A DNA stretch of 64,000 bases from an uncultured Verrucomicrobiota bacterium (GTDB taxonomy: Bacteria; Verrucomicrobiota; Verrucomicrobiia; Limisphaerales; UBA1319). This document shows positions 8,331-17,977 of the stretch, in pieces. Position 1 is the first letter of the stretch, and every line of letters begins with the position of its first letter. A program made the position numbers and the translations under genes. The DNA lies in assembly GCA_903845125.1 (NCBI GenBank), contig CAIMWS010000282.1, forward strand, positions 1 through 64,000. Direction: 5' to 3'. Under the pieces are notes generated by a model, which worked only from the letters and a program-made list of their open reading frames with translations, did no database searches and had not been told where the DNA came from.

Positions 8331-11270
8331 ATGACCATTCCCGCAGGGAAAACCGCCGCGAGCCTCGTGCTCACGGCGTTCGTATGTGCGGCCGCGCGGG
8401 CCGCGGAGGCGCCGCCCGTGCGGATCACCCGCCAGGGCGGCCTGCTGGAGCTGGAGAACGGCCTGGTCAAAGCCCGCCTGGATTCCCAGCCCCGCCGGAT
8501 CAGCCGGCAGTTCCTGGCCCGGCGGGGGGCGGATTGGGTGCTGGTGGCGGAGTCTTTTTCGCCCGGAAACCAATTTGAAGAACGGCGCGCCGAGGCTTCC
8601 GTGTTCGAGGATTTCGAGCACGGCTATGGCCGGTGGACCACCCAGGGCGAGGCTTTCGGCTCGGGCCCGGCGGCGGGCACGTTCCCGGGCCAGCAGACCC
8701 TCCGCGGTTACGGCGGCCAATTCCTGGCCAATTCCTGGCGGGGGAATGACCAGCTCACCGGCCGCCTGGTATCCCGCCCATTCACGATCACCAAGGATTT
8801 CATCCGTTTCAAAATCGGCGGCGGCAACCAGCCCGGCAAAGCCTGCCTCAACCTGGTCGTGGCCGGGCAGACCGTCCGCACCGCGACCGGCCTCGACGAC
8901 GAAACGCTCTGGGACCGGTGGTGGGACGCCACCGAATACCGGGGCCGGGAAGCGCGGCTGGAAATCGTGGACGACGCCACGGGCGGCTGGGGCCACATCA
9001 ACGTGGATGACATCGTCTTCACCGCGCTTTCACCCCGCCAGGAACCGGTGGCGTTGTTCGATGACACTTTGAATCCTTATCGGCATCTCGTCACCGCCCG
9101 GCCGGGGCGGGTGCAGGCGCGGCCCGGCGCCTCCGACGAGGAGGCAGCGGTGGAACTCACGATGGAGCACCAGGGGGCGGCCATCGTGGAGACCCTCCGG
9201 CTGCGGCGCGGCGAAACCTGGTTCCAGGTAAACGTGGAGGCCAGCCTGCCGGGCACACCGGCCCGGCTGGACTACCTGCTCTCGGCCTTCACCTTCAACC
9301 TGGACCATCCCCCGGAATTCATCCATTCGCCCGGCCAGAAGTTCGACGATCCCCGCGCCGGGCCCGGCCGCGACCAGATCACCGGGGACCGCGCCTTCCA
9401 TGCTCCGGCGGTCATCCTGCAGGAGGGCGGCTTGTTCACAGCGCTGGCGCCGGACCTGGAGGCGATCAACCGCTACCGCGTGGTTTCCCCGGACGCGCGG
9501 CGGACCACCCGCATCCCCCGCAATATCTTTTCCGTCCCCGTGGAGGAGGACCGCTACACCATGCCGGCGGGCATCGACCTGAACGTCCGCTCCGGGCTCA
9601 CCCCGCAGCCGCTGTTCTGCTACGGCCTGCTGGATTCCATCATCGGCCACCATATCCGCTACCAGCGGGTGAACGACGGCTCGCTGATCCGCACCTTGAG
9701 CTCCAACCGCGTGGGGTATGCCTTCAGCCTGTTCCTCGGTGCGGACGTCCCCGCCCAAACCGGCTTCCAGCGCGTGGCCCGCCTGCAATGGGAACGCTAC
9801 GGCCACGCGGTCTTCCAGAACCGGCCGCACCTGGCGATGCCCGCCGCGGATTACTGGCGGCTGGTTTATGCCGCCGCTTTCCATCCCCGCCGCGACCCCC
9901 GGGATCCGTCCAAGTTGTTCGAGGTTCCGGGCGGGCCCCTGGACGCCCCCCTGCCCGGCTACGCGGACCATGGTTCCTGGCTGGAGTGGGAGACGGATGG
10001 CCTGCCCCTGGGCGGCTTCCGGTCGTCCATCCCCTGGTGGAATGATGTGATCCATAACTCGGTTTTTTGGAACAATGCCCGCGAGGCGCTGGGCTTCCTC
10101 TACTGGGGCCGGCGGATGAACGAGCCCAAGCTGGTGGAAAACGCCCACCGCATCATCAATTTCTGCCTGGCGGCTCCGCGCAATCCGCAAGGGCTCTTCG
10201 CCACGGTTTACAGCGCCGGCACGCGCCGCTGGGGCCTCAGCTTCACCGATCCCCCCCACGGCGAAAACCGCTTGTTCCTCCGCGACGCCAAATCCTACGA
10301 CCTCGCCGCGCTAAGCAAAACCGGCGCCCACCTGCTCGATTTTTATTTGCGCGGAGAAAAGGACGCCCGCATCGTCGCGTTCCTCACCCCTTACGCGGAC
10401 TGGCTCCTCACTGCCATCGACAACCAGGGGCGGGTCCCCGCGTTTGTGACCGTGGAGCTGCAGCCCTCCCCCATCCTGCTCGACAGCGCGCACCCGGCGG
10501 CCAGCCTCTGGTTCCTGGCCGAGATGCACAATGCCACCCGCCGGGAGGACTGCCTGCGGGGCGCCCGGCGCATCGCGGAATACCTGGAGCGGGAAATCCT
10601 GCCGGGCGCCAAGTGGATCGACCTCGAACAGTCCCTCTCCTGCGGGGCCAAGCCATATTCCCTGCTGCGGGACGAGTGGCAAAACCAGTATTACCGGGGC
10701 AACCTCTGCCTGTTCTGGGCCGCCGAAGGCTTCGCCGCCCTGCACCGCGCCGAGGGGGACACCCGGTGGCTGCGCGACGGGGAGCGCTGCCTCGATTATC
10801 TCAGCTTCAGCCAGTGTGTCTGGGATCCCCATTTCATCTACACCGCCTTTCCCTTTGGCGGTTTCACCGTGGACAACAGCGACACCGCCACCATGCTCGA
10901 CGCGCGCCAGGCCGATGCCGTGCGGCCGTTCCTCTGGTATGGCAAAATCCTCGGCCGGCAGGATCTCCTGGAGCGCGGCCTGGCCGCCGCCCGTTCCTCG
11001 GTCGTCCTCATCAACCACCCGTTGCACAAGTCCCTGGGCATTTACCGGCATCCCAATGTTTACCCCACCGGCCTGGGCCCGGAAAACATCGACCACGAAG
11101 GCCATCCCCAATCCGCCATGCGCACACATCCCAGCTGGGGGGAAGCCTCGGGGGTGTTCACCGGCCTGGCGGAAGCCATGCGGGAGCTGGGCGGCGCGCC
11201 CACCAACACCGCTGGGCTGATCGGGGCCGGCCCGGATGGCCTGGGGATCCAACCGCTGCCCCAACGCTGA
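8331..11270 (+). CDS. secreted putative carbohydrate-active enzyme with GH32-type N-terminal accessory domain
   Basis: A 979-aa protein with a signal peptide (MTIPAGKTAASLVLTAFVCAAARAAEA). Residues about 88-225 (FEDFEHGYGRWTTQGEAFG ... GGWGHINVDDIVF) match the beta-sandwich domain that often precedes GH32 catalytic domains and occurs in other polysaccharide-acting exoproteins, but no GH32 five-blade propeller follows. Residues about 500-930 are helix-rich and look like an (alpha/alpha) toroid of the six-hairpin glycosidase/lyase kind, with repeated helical hairpins and conserved aromatic clusters (SSIPWWNDVIHN, DEWQNQYYRGNL, CVWDPHFIYTAFPFGGF). I cannot name a GH or PL family. It follows the LamG protein by 61 nt, so the two may be co-transcribed. 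The ATG at 8331 has no clear Shine-Dalgarno sequence. Confidence 0.7.
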   Translation: MTIPAGKTAASLVLTAFVCAAARAAEAPPVRITRQGGLLELENGLVKARLDSQPRRISRQFLARRGADWVLVAESFSPGNQFEERRAEASVFEDFEHGYGRWTTQGEAFGSGPAAGTFPGQQTLRGYGGQFLANSWRGNDQLTGRLVSRPFTITKDFIRFKIGGGNQPGKACLNLVVAGQTVRTATGLDDETLWDRWWDATEYRGREARLEIVDDATGGWGHINVDDIVFTALSPRQEPVALFDDTLNPYRHLVTARPGRVQARPGASDEEAAVELTMEHQGAAIVETLRLRRGETWFQVNVEASLPGTPARLDYLLSAFTFNLDHPPEFIHSPGQKFDDPRAGPGRDQITGDRAFHAPAVILQEGGLFTALAPDLEAINRYRVVSPDARRTTRIPRNIFSVPVEEDRYTMPAGIDLNVRSGLTPQPLFCYGLLDSIIGHHIRYQRVNDGSLIRTLSSNRVGYAFSLFLGADVPAQTGFQRVARLQWERYGHAVFQNRPHLAMPAADYWRLVYAAAFHPRRDPRDPSKLFEVPGGPLDAPLPGYADHGSWLEWETDGLPLGGFRSSIPWWNDVIHNSVFWNNAREALGFLYWGRRMNEPKLVENAHRIINFCLAAPRNPQGLFATVYSAGTRRWGLSFTDPPHGENRLFLRDAKSYDLAALSKTGAHLLDFYLRGEKDARIVAFLTPYADWLLTAIDNQGRVPAFVTVELQPSPILLDSAHPAASLWFLAEMHNATRREDCLRGARRIAEYLEREILPGAKWIDLEQSLSCGAKPYSLLRDEWQNQYYRGNLCLFWAAEGFAALHRAEGDTRWLRDGERCLDYLSFSQCVWDPHFIYTAFPFGGFTVDNSDTATMLDARQADAVRPFLWYGKILGRQDLLERGLAAARSSVVLINHPLHKSLGIYRHPNVYPTGLGPENIDHEGHPQSAMRTHPSWGEASGVFTGLAEAMRELGGAPTNTAGLIGAGPDGLGIQPLPQR

Positions 11271-11288
11271 GCTGGCTGGCCGGCGCCA

Positions 11289-11308
11289 GGGGGATCCGGG
11301 ATTCCCCC
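11289..11308. terminator. possible bidirectional terminator between convergent genes
   Basis: GGGGGA/TCCCCC 6-bp stem with an 8-nt loop in the 42-base gap between two convergent genes. A weak T-rich run (TCTTATTT) follows on the plus strand. Confidence 0.35.
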
Positions 11309-11312
11309 AGTC

Positions 11313-11945
11313 TTATTTGCGGCGCGCGCTGGACCGGGGCGGCCGGGTGAAAATCTGGAAGGTGCGCTTCAAGCCGGTAACGATGGCTTTCACCAGAATA
11401 TTCTGCAAGCCGCTCGGGGCTTTGAGCGGGCTGCAGGGGGAACAAATACCGCTGCACGCCGGGCAGAAAGCGCGCCTCGGCTTGCCCACCACCCGCAGGT
11501 GGCGCACGCAGCTTTCGCAATAAAATTGGGCGCACTGCTCGCAGGCCAGGCTGGCCCGCACCCCCGGATGATTCAAACAGCACGGCGTGCCATCAGTCAT
11601 CAAAGTGGGCACCGGCCCCTGGTCCGGCAGCGGCAGCGGCTGCACGGCCACATGGGCCGGCGGACCGTCGAGGCCCATTTCGATCAACCCGATCTTCACG
11701 GTCTGGCCGGTCAGGAAAACGGATTCCTTCGTCAATTTGCCATCCAGGTAGGTGCCATTGGTGGAGTTCAGGTCGCGGACCAGCACCGTGCCATTCTCAA
11801 ACACTATTTCGCAATGGTAGCCCGAAACGCTTGCGTCCTCCAGCCGGCAGTCATTGGCCTGCGCACGGCCAAAACGGTTCACCCCTGGTTTGAGATCGTA
11901 ATTCTGGAGCACCCTTCCTCCTAGTTTTAACACAAGTTTGGGCAT
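11313..11945 (-). CDS. FHA-domain protein with C-terminal cysteine-rich zinc-finger-like domain
   Basis: Start taken at the ATG at 11945 (MPKLVLKLGGRVLQ), where the FHA fold begins; the 33 upstream residues of the longer ORF are low complexity. The resulting protein has 210 aa. Residues 1-95 form an FHA phosphothreonine-binding domain with the expected GR (NRFGRAQAND), SxxH-type (SVSGYHCEI) and N (LNSTNGTYLDG) motifs. Residues about 125-175 carry paired cysteines and His (CCLNHPGVRASLACEQC, FYCESCVRHL, AFCPAC) resembling a B-box/zinc-ribbon treble clef. No membrane segment is obvious. The combination suggests a phospho-signalling adaptor. No Ser/Thr kinase gene is nearby. Confidence 0.75.
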   Translation of the reverse strand: MPKLVLKLGGRVLQNYDLKPGVNRFGRAQANDCRLEDASVSGYHCEIVFENGTVLVRDLNSTNGTYLDGKLTKESVFLTGQTVKIGLIEMGLDGPPAHVAVQPLPLPDQGPVPTLMTDGTPCCLNHPGVRASLACEQCAQFYCESCVRHLRVVGKPRRAFCPACSGICSPCSPLKAPSGLQNILVKAIVTGLKRTFQIFTRPPRSSARRK

Positions 11946-12401
11946 GCCATACGTTATTGCCGCTTGGGCTGGACGTCCACTTTTTTTTGGGCGCCCCCGC
12001 GAACGCCGAGTTGCCGGTTCCAGTGCGAAGCCCAGCTTATCCATTGCATCCTACATTACCATTTTTGATCAGATACGCTCCCACCCACCCCCATCCGCCG
12101 CCACTGCATCACGGTGGCGGCGTTGGAGAACCAACGTTCCTGGCCATAACCTGGCGATTCTTGATTCCAACGGAGGGGACACCCTGATTGGTTTGCCCGC
12201 CCCCGGCAAAAGAGGGAGAAAAACCCGGATGTGGAATCAGGTGGAACCAGGTGTAGGTAAGGTGAATATCCCGAAGGCAGCCATCCGGATCCGGCGCCGG
12301 CAGCGGCCGATCACGAATGTCGTTATCTTAGCCCCCGCATTCTTGGAAGACCTGCGCAGGAGGTCGGGTGACCGGGCCACGAGCACCAGTCAGGGAAGTC
12401 A

Positions 12402-12669
12402 AAAGGTTGATCCCGATCCCACTGGCACATGTGTTGAGGGAAACCAAAACTCCGTCTATAACCGTCTCGTCGTGAGGTCATCGGGGTCATTTAGCTTCCA
12501 GACCGTTGATTTCACGGGTGACGTGAAAGGCGGGTATTCGGGCCGCTGGAGCATGTCCGGCAGCAGCGTATGGTTCGAGTGGGGTGGTATCGCCGATCAC
12601 GGCAGTTGCTCTGGCTACAAGAGCGGACCGAACAGTTTGGTTTTTGGCGCTACCACGTTTCGCAGATAG
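12402..12669 (+). pseudogene. possible 3' remnant of a small secreted protein gene
   Basis: The last 85 or so codons of the ORF 11938-12669 read like a real beta-rich polypeptide (SFQTVDFTGDVKGGYSGRWSMSG, WFEWGGIADHGSCSGYKSG), with glycine and aromatic spacing unlike the upstream part of the same ORF, which runs antisense through the FHA gene start. No start codon or signal peptide can be placed, so I regard it as a gene tail. The true limits are uncertain. Confidence 0.3.
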
Positions 12670-13094
12670 TCGTACCAACTTGACACCACGAAAACAATGA
12701 CCGCGTTCTTCAATCTCTCCATCGGCGGCGCTGACGTAGCCCGCGCATGCTTGTCGTTGACCTTCTCGAAGACGACAGCCATGTGAAGCTCACTGGAGGC
12801 TACCTCAAACAAATATGCGCGATCATCGGGAATCACTTGGTCAATTCTGCCCACTCGTGGCTGGTTTTGAGTGCCCGCTGGAACTTCCCATTTTTTCGGC
12901 CATTTCAGCGTGCGGTTGCCCAGGTGGATTCCTTTGGGAAAGAACAGAGTTTTATGGCGCCCCGTGTTTTCATGGATGGCCTTTGGGAGCGGGTCGGTGT
13001 CGTTGGTTAAACCATTTCCCTTGGCGCCATGGGACGGGCGCGTCACCTCAACCACGAAGGAAGTCGCTGGATACTCCAGTTGGGTCAACGGCAA
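12615..13094 (-). pseudogene. remnant of pectate-lyase-superfamily (right-handed beta-helix) protein
   Basis: The N-terminal half of the 159-aa ORF contains VVEVTRPSHGAKGNGLTNDT followed by DPLPKAIHENTGRHKTLFFPKGIHLG. This follows the classical opening of Pectate_lyase_3/GH28-like beta-helices (V..FGAKGDGVTDDT..IQ.AI...G..V.FP.G.Y). The first beta-helix coils and the remaining several hundred residues are missing; after about residue 75 the sequence no longer resembles the family. There is no signal peptide. I read it as a truncated, decayed gene copy. Confidence 0.5.
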
Positions 13095-13184
13095 TCATTT
13101 CTTTCTTTACACCGATGAATAATTGTCGTTGCATAGGTGGTTGAATTGCGTTAGTGTCTCTGCCATCCGGGGACGCCTTTGGTT

Positions 13185-13694
13185 ATGACACATTTGAATT
13201 TAGGCCAGTTATTTGACGGGGAGCGGAGCGCGGTGGGAGCGTGGTCCGCCAGTGAATTGAGCGCCATCTGGGAACACCAGCTCCAGGTGCGCCTGGGACA
13301 TGTGGTGCCGGACCGGCCGCCGCCGGTCCCCCGCGGCCCCCAGCAGGAGGAACCTGCCCAGCCCGCCGCCATGACCTTCGCCGATCTGCTGTTTGGGGCG
13401 CCGCCGCCGGTGACCACGCTGATCCTCGTCAAGGAATTCGCCAAGGCGCACCTGGCCAACCCGGCGCGCCTGCTGCCGAAGGATATTGCCACGGTCCTCT
13501 ATTTTGCCTGCCTGGCTTGCGGCCTGATGCGGTTCGGCAAATCCATCTCCAGCCTGGCGCCGGAACAGCTCATAAAAGGCTTCCGCTGGAGCCTGCAGCA
13601 GCCATGGCTGGACCCTTCCAGCCGGGCCTTGCTCCAACAGGCCTCGGAAATCCTGGCGGGGAAACGTCCGGAAGACATCCCGCCGAAGCCATAG
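13185..13694 (+). CDS. hypothetical protein, 169 aa
   Basis: Not recognised. The ATG at 13185 was chosen over the TTG at 13179 reported by the track. The N-terminal 40 residues (LNLGQLFDGERSAVGAWSAS) are followed by a proline/glutamine-rich linker (RPPPVPRGPQQEEPAQPAA) and a helical domain of about 100 residues (MTFADLLFGAPPPVTTLILV...GFRWSLQQPWLDPSSRALL) with no membrane segment and no signal peptide. Codon usage and GC3 agree with the surrounding real genes, which is the main support. It is convergent with the downstream pseudopilin. Probably cytoplasmic; no function is inferred. Confidence 0.6.
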   Translation: MTHLNLGQLFDGERSAVGAWSASELSAIWEHQLQVRLGHVVPDRPPPVPRGPQQEEPAQPAAMTFADLLFGAPPPVTTLILVKEFAKAHLANPARLLPKDIATVLYFACLACGLMRFGKSISSLAPEQLIKGFRWSLQQPWLDPSSRALLQQASEILAGKRPEDIPPKP

Positions 13695-13747
13695 CCGCGC
13701 CGCCGCCGCGGAGGCGGTGCAACCGGCATCCCCGGCCCGGGCGCAGG

Positions 13748-14524
13748 TCAGCGGCCGGAGGGGGATTTGGGATAGCACCAAAGGCTGTTACGCCTGGGAT
13801 CAGCCAGGAGCTCGTAATAGCGCGGCCATTTCACAAACTGCACATGGCCGCCGAACAGGCCCAGGATGGCCCCGCCGGCGTGGCGCTTGGAAAACCCCTC
13901 GCTGGGATCGCTGGCGCCATCATTGAAATAATCCGGGTTTTTTTCGTCGGTTTCCCAGAGCATCATATCGGTCGGCTTGAAGACAGTGCTTTTGAAGGTG
14001 CGGCCATAGGCACCCGCAGACCAGTCGTAGCTGCCGCTGCCATCGATGACGGCGCCGTTCATAAGGTAGCTGGTGAACTGGATGTTGCTTTGCCTCCAGG
14101 CCGCGGTGTTGGTGCGATGGAGCGGGCACATATACATCTTCCAGTTCTTCATGGCGGAATAGAAGAGGCCTTTTTCGGGGCCGTAATAAGCCCCGGCGGC
14201 GGGCAAGGCGAGGCCCGGCTTGTATAGCCAGCCGGCCGGCAGAGCGGCGTTCAACGAGACGCCCGCGCCGCCGCAATTGGGCGGGGCGAGCTGGTCGTTG
14301 GAATCGCCGATATACAGCAGGTGCGCGAGCAACAGCTGCTTCTGGTTGTTGAAACATTGCGCCCGCTGCCCTTTCTCCTTGGCCCTGGCCAGCGTAGGCA
14401 GGAGCATGCCGGCCAGGATGGCGATGATGGCGATCACCACCAGCAGTTCAATGAGGGTAAAAGCGGTGGGGCCCCGGGGATTCCCCTCGTCCGCTGCCTG
14501 GGATCTTTCAAGCATGGGCATCAT
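13748..14524 (-). CDS. type II secretion-type pseudopilin (DUF1559-like)
   Basis: A 258-aa protein with the class III signal [21 protein letters not shown] after a 21-residue leader, Glu at mature position 5, and the following [20 protein letters not shown] that marks the verrucomicrobial orphan pseudopilins. The globular part includes [11 protein letters not shown] and a C-terminal [17 protein letters not shown], equivalent to the 'FADGH' segment of the paralog at 367-1242. Processing by prepilin peptidase and membrane anchoring through the N-terminal helix are expected from the family. It is separated from gap by 187 bases and a terminator, so it is probably monocistronic. Confidence 0.88.
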   Translation of the reverse strand: MMPMLERSQAADEGNPRGPTAFTLIELLVVIAIIAILAGMLLPTLARAKEKGQRAQCFNNQKQLLLAHLLYIGDSNDQLAPPNCGGAGVSLNAALPAGWLYKPGLALPAAGAYYGPEKGLFYSAMKNWKMYMCPLHRTNTAAWRQSNIQFTSYLMNGAVIDGSGSYDWSAGAYGRTFKSTVFKPTDMMLWETDEKNPDYFNDGASDPSEGFSKRHAGGAILGLFGGHVQFVKWPRYYELLADPRRNSLWCYPKSPSGR

Positions 14525-14659
14525 TCAAAGCCGTTGGTTGTTCCAGGGCAATTTACGGCGTCCGCCGGAAATCGACAAGCGGCTCTTTTCAACCTTTTCC
14601 TGGAACCGGAGCGGGGGCGGCGGCCTCGAGCAGGACCGGGTGCGGTTTGCCGCCAGGGC

Positions 14660-14687
14660 AAAAAAAAGCGCCCCCGGAGGGGCGCCC
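14660..14687 (-). terminator. intrinsic terminator of gap
   Basis: On the minus strand the stem GCGCCCC/GGGGCGC with a 4-nt loop is followed by a run of eight T residues. It begins about 25 nt after the gap stop codon. Confidence 0.85.
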
Positions 14688-14711
14688 GATCCAAAATGGT
14701 TCAGAAACGGA

Positions 14712-15809
<1,098 letters not shown>

Positions 15810-15861
15810 TTAACTGCGCCTAATCATCCGTCAATTTCGTTTTTCAATGGCCGGGGCTGGA

Positions 15862-15877
15862 GGGGCCGTTCGGCCCC
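15862..15877 (-). terminator. hairpin after the ThuA-like gene
   Basis: GGGGCC/GGCCCC stem with a 4-nt loop starting about 10 nt past the stop codon. It can extend through flanking GC-rich arms (CCGGGGC/GCCCCGG). No T-run follows on the minus strand, so termination is uncertain. Confidence 0.35.
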
Positions 15878-15887
15878 GGTTTTGCAG

Positions 15888-16766
15888 TCATTTTTTGGCG
15901 GGATTGGCGCCCGCGGCGTGAGCGGGCCAACTGGCCGGCGGGGGCAGGGTCACCTGGCCGGTGGCGGCCCATTCGATGCCGCGGGTCATCAAGGTTTTCC
16001 AGGCCTGATTCTCCATGGTGGCGGCATCGTGGCCTAAGACCAGGTGGAAACAGCGGCCCTGGCCGAACTGGGTGGTCATCACCACCGGCTCGTTTTGGCC
16101 GGAACCGCCCTTGTCCAGGGCCGAAAAGGCGGTGGCCAGCACGGTTTTGTTGGTCTGGATGCCCAGGCGGTGCCACAGCTCATCGCGGATGAAGAAATTG
16201 GCCAGCCCCTGGGTGACGGGATGGGCGGCGTCGGTGAAGGATACCTGGAACTCGTGGATCGGCCCGTGGCCGGTGGTTTTGAGATCCCAAAAACCGCAGC
16301 ACATGCGCTGGTATTCCGGCCAGTCATAGGAGGTGGCACAGCCGGCGTGGAAGACGGCGAATCCGCCGCCGCCGCGCACAAAATCGACAAACGCCTGCTC
16401 GGCCACCGGCCCCCACTGGCGTCCCGTCACCTCCGGCCAGGCGGACCAATTGCCCACCACCACCTGGCACCGGGCAAAAGTGGCCCGGTCGCACCGGGAA
16501 GGATCCTCCGTCACTTCCACCGTAAAGCGCCCGGTCTGCTCCAGAATCCTCCGCAAGGCAGGCGTGGTTTGGCGCCAGTCATGGTTGTTGCGCCCGGATA
16601 GGATGAGCACGGACAACCGGTTGGTGGCGGGGGCGTCCGCGGCAGCCAGGGAACAAACCCACGCCATCAGCGCAGTGCCGGCAGCCAGACCCAGCCGGCG
16701 GTGGCCGGGAAACCCCGGGCAAGCCGCCGCCGGGGCGGCCCAGTGAGCGGAGGATTTATTGATCAT
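15888..16766 (-). CDS. ThuA-like domain protein, exported
   Basis: Start placed at the internal Met (MINKSSAHWAAPAAACPG) at 16766, because a signal-like hydrophobic stretch (LGLAAGTALMAWVCSLAAADA) follows; the mature part begins near residue 50. The product is 292 aa. The body is a class I glutamine-amidotransferase-like ThuA fold: VLILSGRNNHDWRQTTPALR, VVVGNWSAWPEV, GGGGFAVFHAGCATSYDWPEY and RCFHLVLGHDAATM. In Planctomycetes and Verrucomicrobia such proteins often accompany sugar-catabolic oxidoreductases, though the biochemical role of exported ThuA proteins is not settled. It stands alone here, divergent from the peroxiredoxin gene. Confidence 0.85.
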   Translation of the reverse strand: MINKSSAHWAAPAAACPGFPGHRRLGLAAGTALMAWVCSLAAADAPATNRLSVLILSGRNNHDWRQTTPALRRILEQTGRFTVEVTEDPSRCDRATFARCQVVVGNWSAWPEVTGRQWGPVAEQAFVDFVRGGGGFAVFHAGCATSYDWPEYQRMCCGFWDLKTTGHGPIHEFQVSFTDAAHPVTQGLANFFIRDELWHRLGIQTNKTVLATAFSALDKGGSGQNEPVVMTTQFGQGRCFHLVLGHDAATMENQAWKTLMTRGIEWAATGQVTLPPPASWPAHAAGANPAKK

Positions 16767-17063
16767 CGTCCACCCACCGTAAAACCCGGCTTTCCTTTTG
16801 GCTACCCAAATTTTCCGGCTGGCCCGGATCCCGGACGCCGGGGCAGCCCTCGAAGCATCCGTTAAACCGAGTCGCAAGCAGCTGGATACAAATTATTTAC
16901 GACTGAGCAATCCCAGGCAAACACGACCGCCACCGGAAAAAAATGGCACTGCCGCTGGAAAAATGGGCGGTATTGGTTATAGTAAATCCGGCTAACAGCG
17001 GCCTTCAATTTGGGAATGTTGCCAAATTGGAATCAACCATTAACAAGCGATTACGTATTGATT

Positions 17064-17675
17064 ATGTGCGAGTGCGAAGAAAACAAGGTGTCAGTGGGCA
17101 GTGAAGTTCCAAATTTCGAGATGGAGACTTTTGATCCAGCTGGAAACCAGTTTGGGAAAATCAGCCTGGATGAATTGAAAGCGAAGAAAAAATGGACGGT
17201 CCTGGTATTTTATCCGGCGGACTTCACCTTTGTATGCCCGACGGAACTGGCGGATGTGGCCGAAAAGCATGAAAAGCTCAAATCCCTGGGTGCGGAAGTG
17301 ATTGGCGTTTCCACGGACACCAAGTTCTCGCACCTGGCCTGGCAGAAGTCGGAAAAACTGCTGGCGGGGGTCAAATACCTCCTGGCGGCCGATCCCACGG
17401 GCAAAGTGAGCCGGCTGTTTGGCGTGTATGATTGCGGCACCGGGCTGGCTCTGCGCGGCACTTTTGTGATCAATCCGGACGGCAAGCTGGTGCTGAGCGA
17501 AGTGAATTTCTACAACGTGGGCCGCAGCGGCGACGAGCTGGTGCGCAAGGTGGAAGCCGCCGTTTACCTGGCCGCGCATCCCGCCGAAGCCTGCCCCGCC
17601 AAGTGGACCCCGGGCAAGAAAACCTTGACCCCCTCCGAGAAACTCGTGGGCAACGTGGCCGACGCGTTGAAATAA
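17064..17675 (+). CDS. 2-Cys peroxiredoxin (AhpC/Prx1 type)
   Basis: Thiol peroxidase reducing H2O2 and organic hydroperoxides. I prefer the ATG at 17064 (MCECEENKVSVGSEVPNF), giving 203 aa, over the TTG (17010) and ATG (17016) starts, because the thioredoxin fold starts at once and AhpC homologues begin here; the ribosome binding site is not decisive. The peroxidatic Cys lies in YPADFTFVCPTEL, the catalytic Thr and Arg in the same loop and in GLALRGTFVINPDG, and a resolving Cys in HPAEACPAKWTPG. No ahpF or thioredoxin gene is adjacent, so the reductant is unknown. It is followed by a strong terminator and is likely monocistronic. Confidence 0.93.
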   Translation: MCECEENKVSVGSEVPNFEMETFDPAGNQFGKISLDELKAKKKWTVLVFYPADFTFVCPTELADVAEKHEKLKSLGAEVIGVSTDTKFSHLAWQKSEKLLAGVKYLLAADPTGKVSRLFGVYDCGTGLALRGTFVINPDGKLVLSEVNFYNVGRSGDELVRKVEAAVYLAAHPAEACPAKWTPGKKTLTPSEKLVGNVADALK

Positions 17676-17705
17676 GCCGGGCCCGGCTGAATTTGCTTTT
17701 AAACG

Positions 17706-17736
17706 AACGGCGTCCTCCGGGGCGCCGTTTTTATTT
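17706..17736 (+). terminator. intrinsic terminator of the peroxiredoxin gene
   Basis: Ten-bp stem AACGGCGTCC/GGGCGCCGTT (one G-U pair) with a 4-nt TCCG loop, followed by TTTATTT, 30 nt after the stop codon. Confidence 0.85.
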
Positions 17737-17977
17737 GAGCCGGGGCGCGGAAAGACAGCGCCAGTCAACCCTTGGCCATGGCCGGCACCCTCCTTCCCCC
17801 GCGGGCTGCCGCCGGCGCCAGGAGGCGGGGTGGAGTCCGAACGGTTCTGGCGCTGGCGCCGGGCGCCGCGGCAGGGCCGGAATTACACTCCGGAACGGTC
17901 CCAGGCGCAGCGGCCGGAGGCGGTCACCAGGACAGTGCGGGCGGGTTTGCGCTTGGTTTCCACCACCAAACCACGGA

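Larger units (their letters stand above)
11946..13184. other. decayed intergenic region with gene remnants
   Basis: About 1.2 kb between the FHA gene and the next supported CDS. Base composition drops below its neighbours. It holds at least two fragments that read as former coding sequence, a plus-strand tail around 12400-12669 and a minus-strand pectate-lyase-like piece around 12615-13094, both listed separately. No terminal inverted repeat or transposase was seen that would explain their origin. Confidence 0.5.

Noticed and set aside
10067-11350. 427-aa plus-strand ORF overlapping the secreted enzyme gene
   Set aside because: Frame-shifted shadow rich in Arg/Pro/Gly inside the 979-aa gene.
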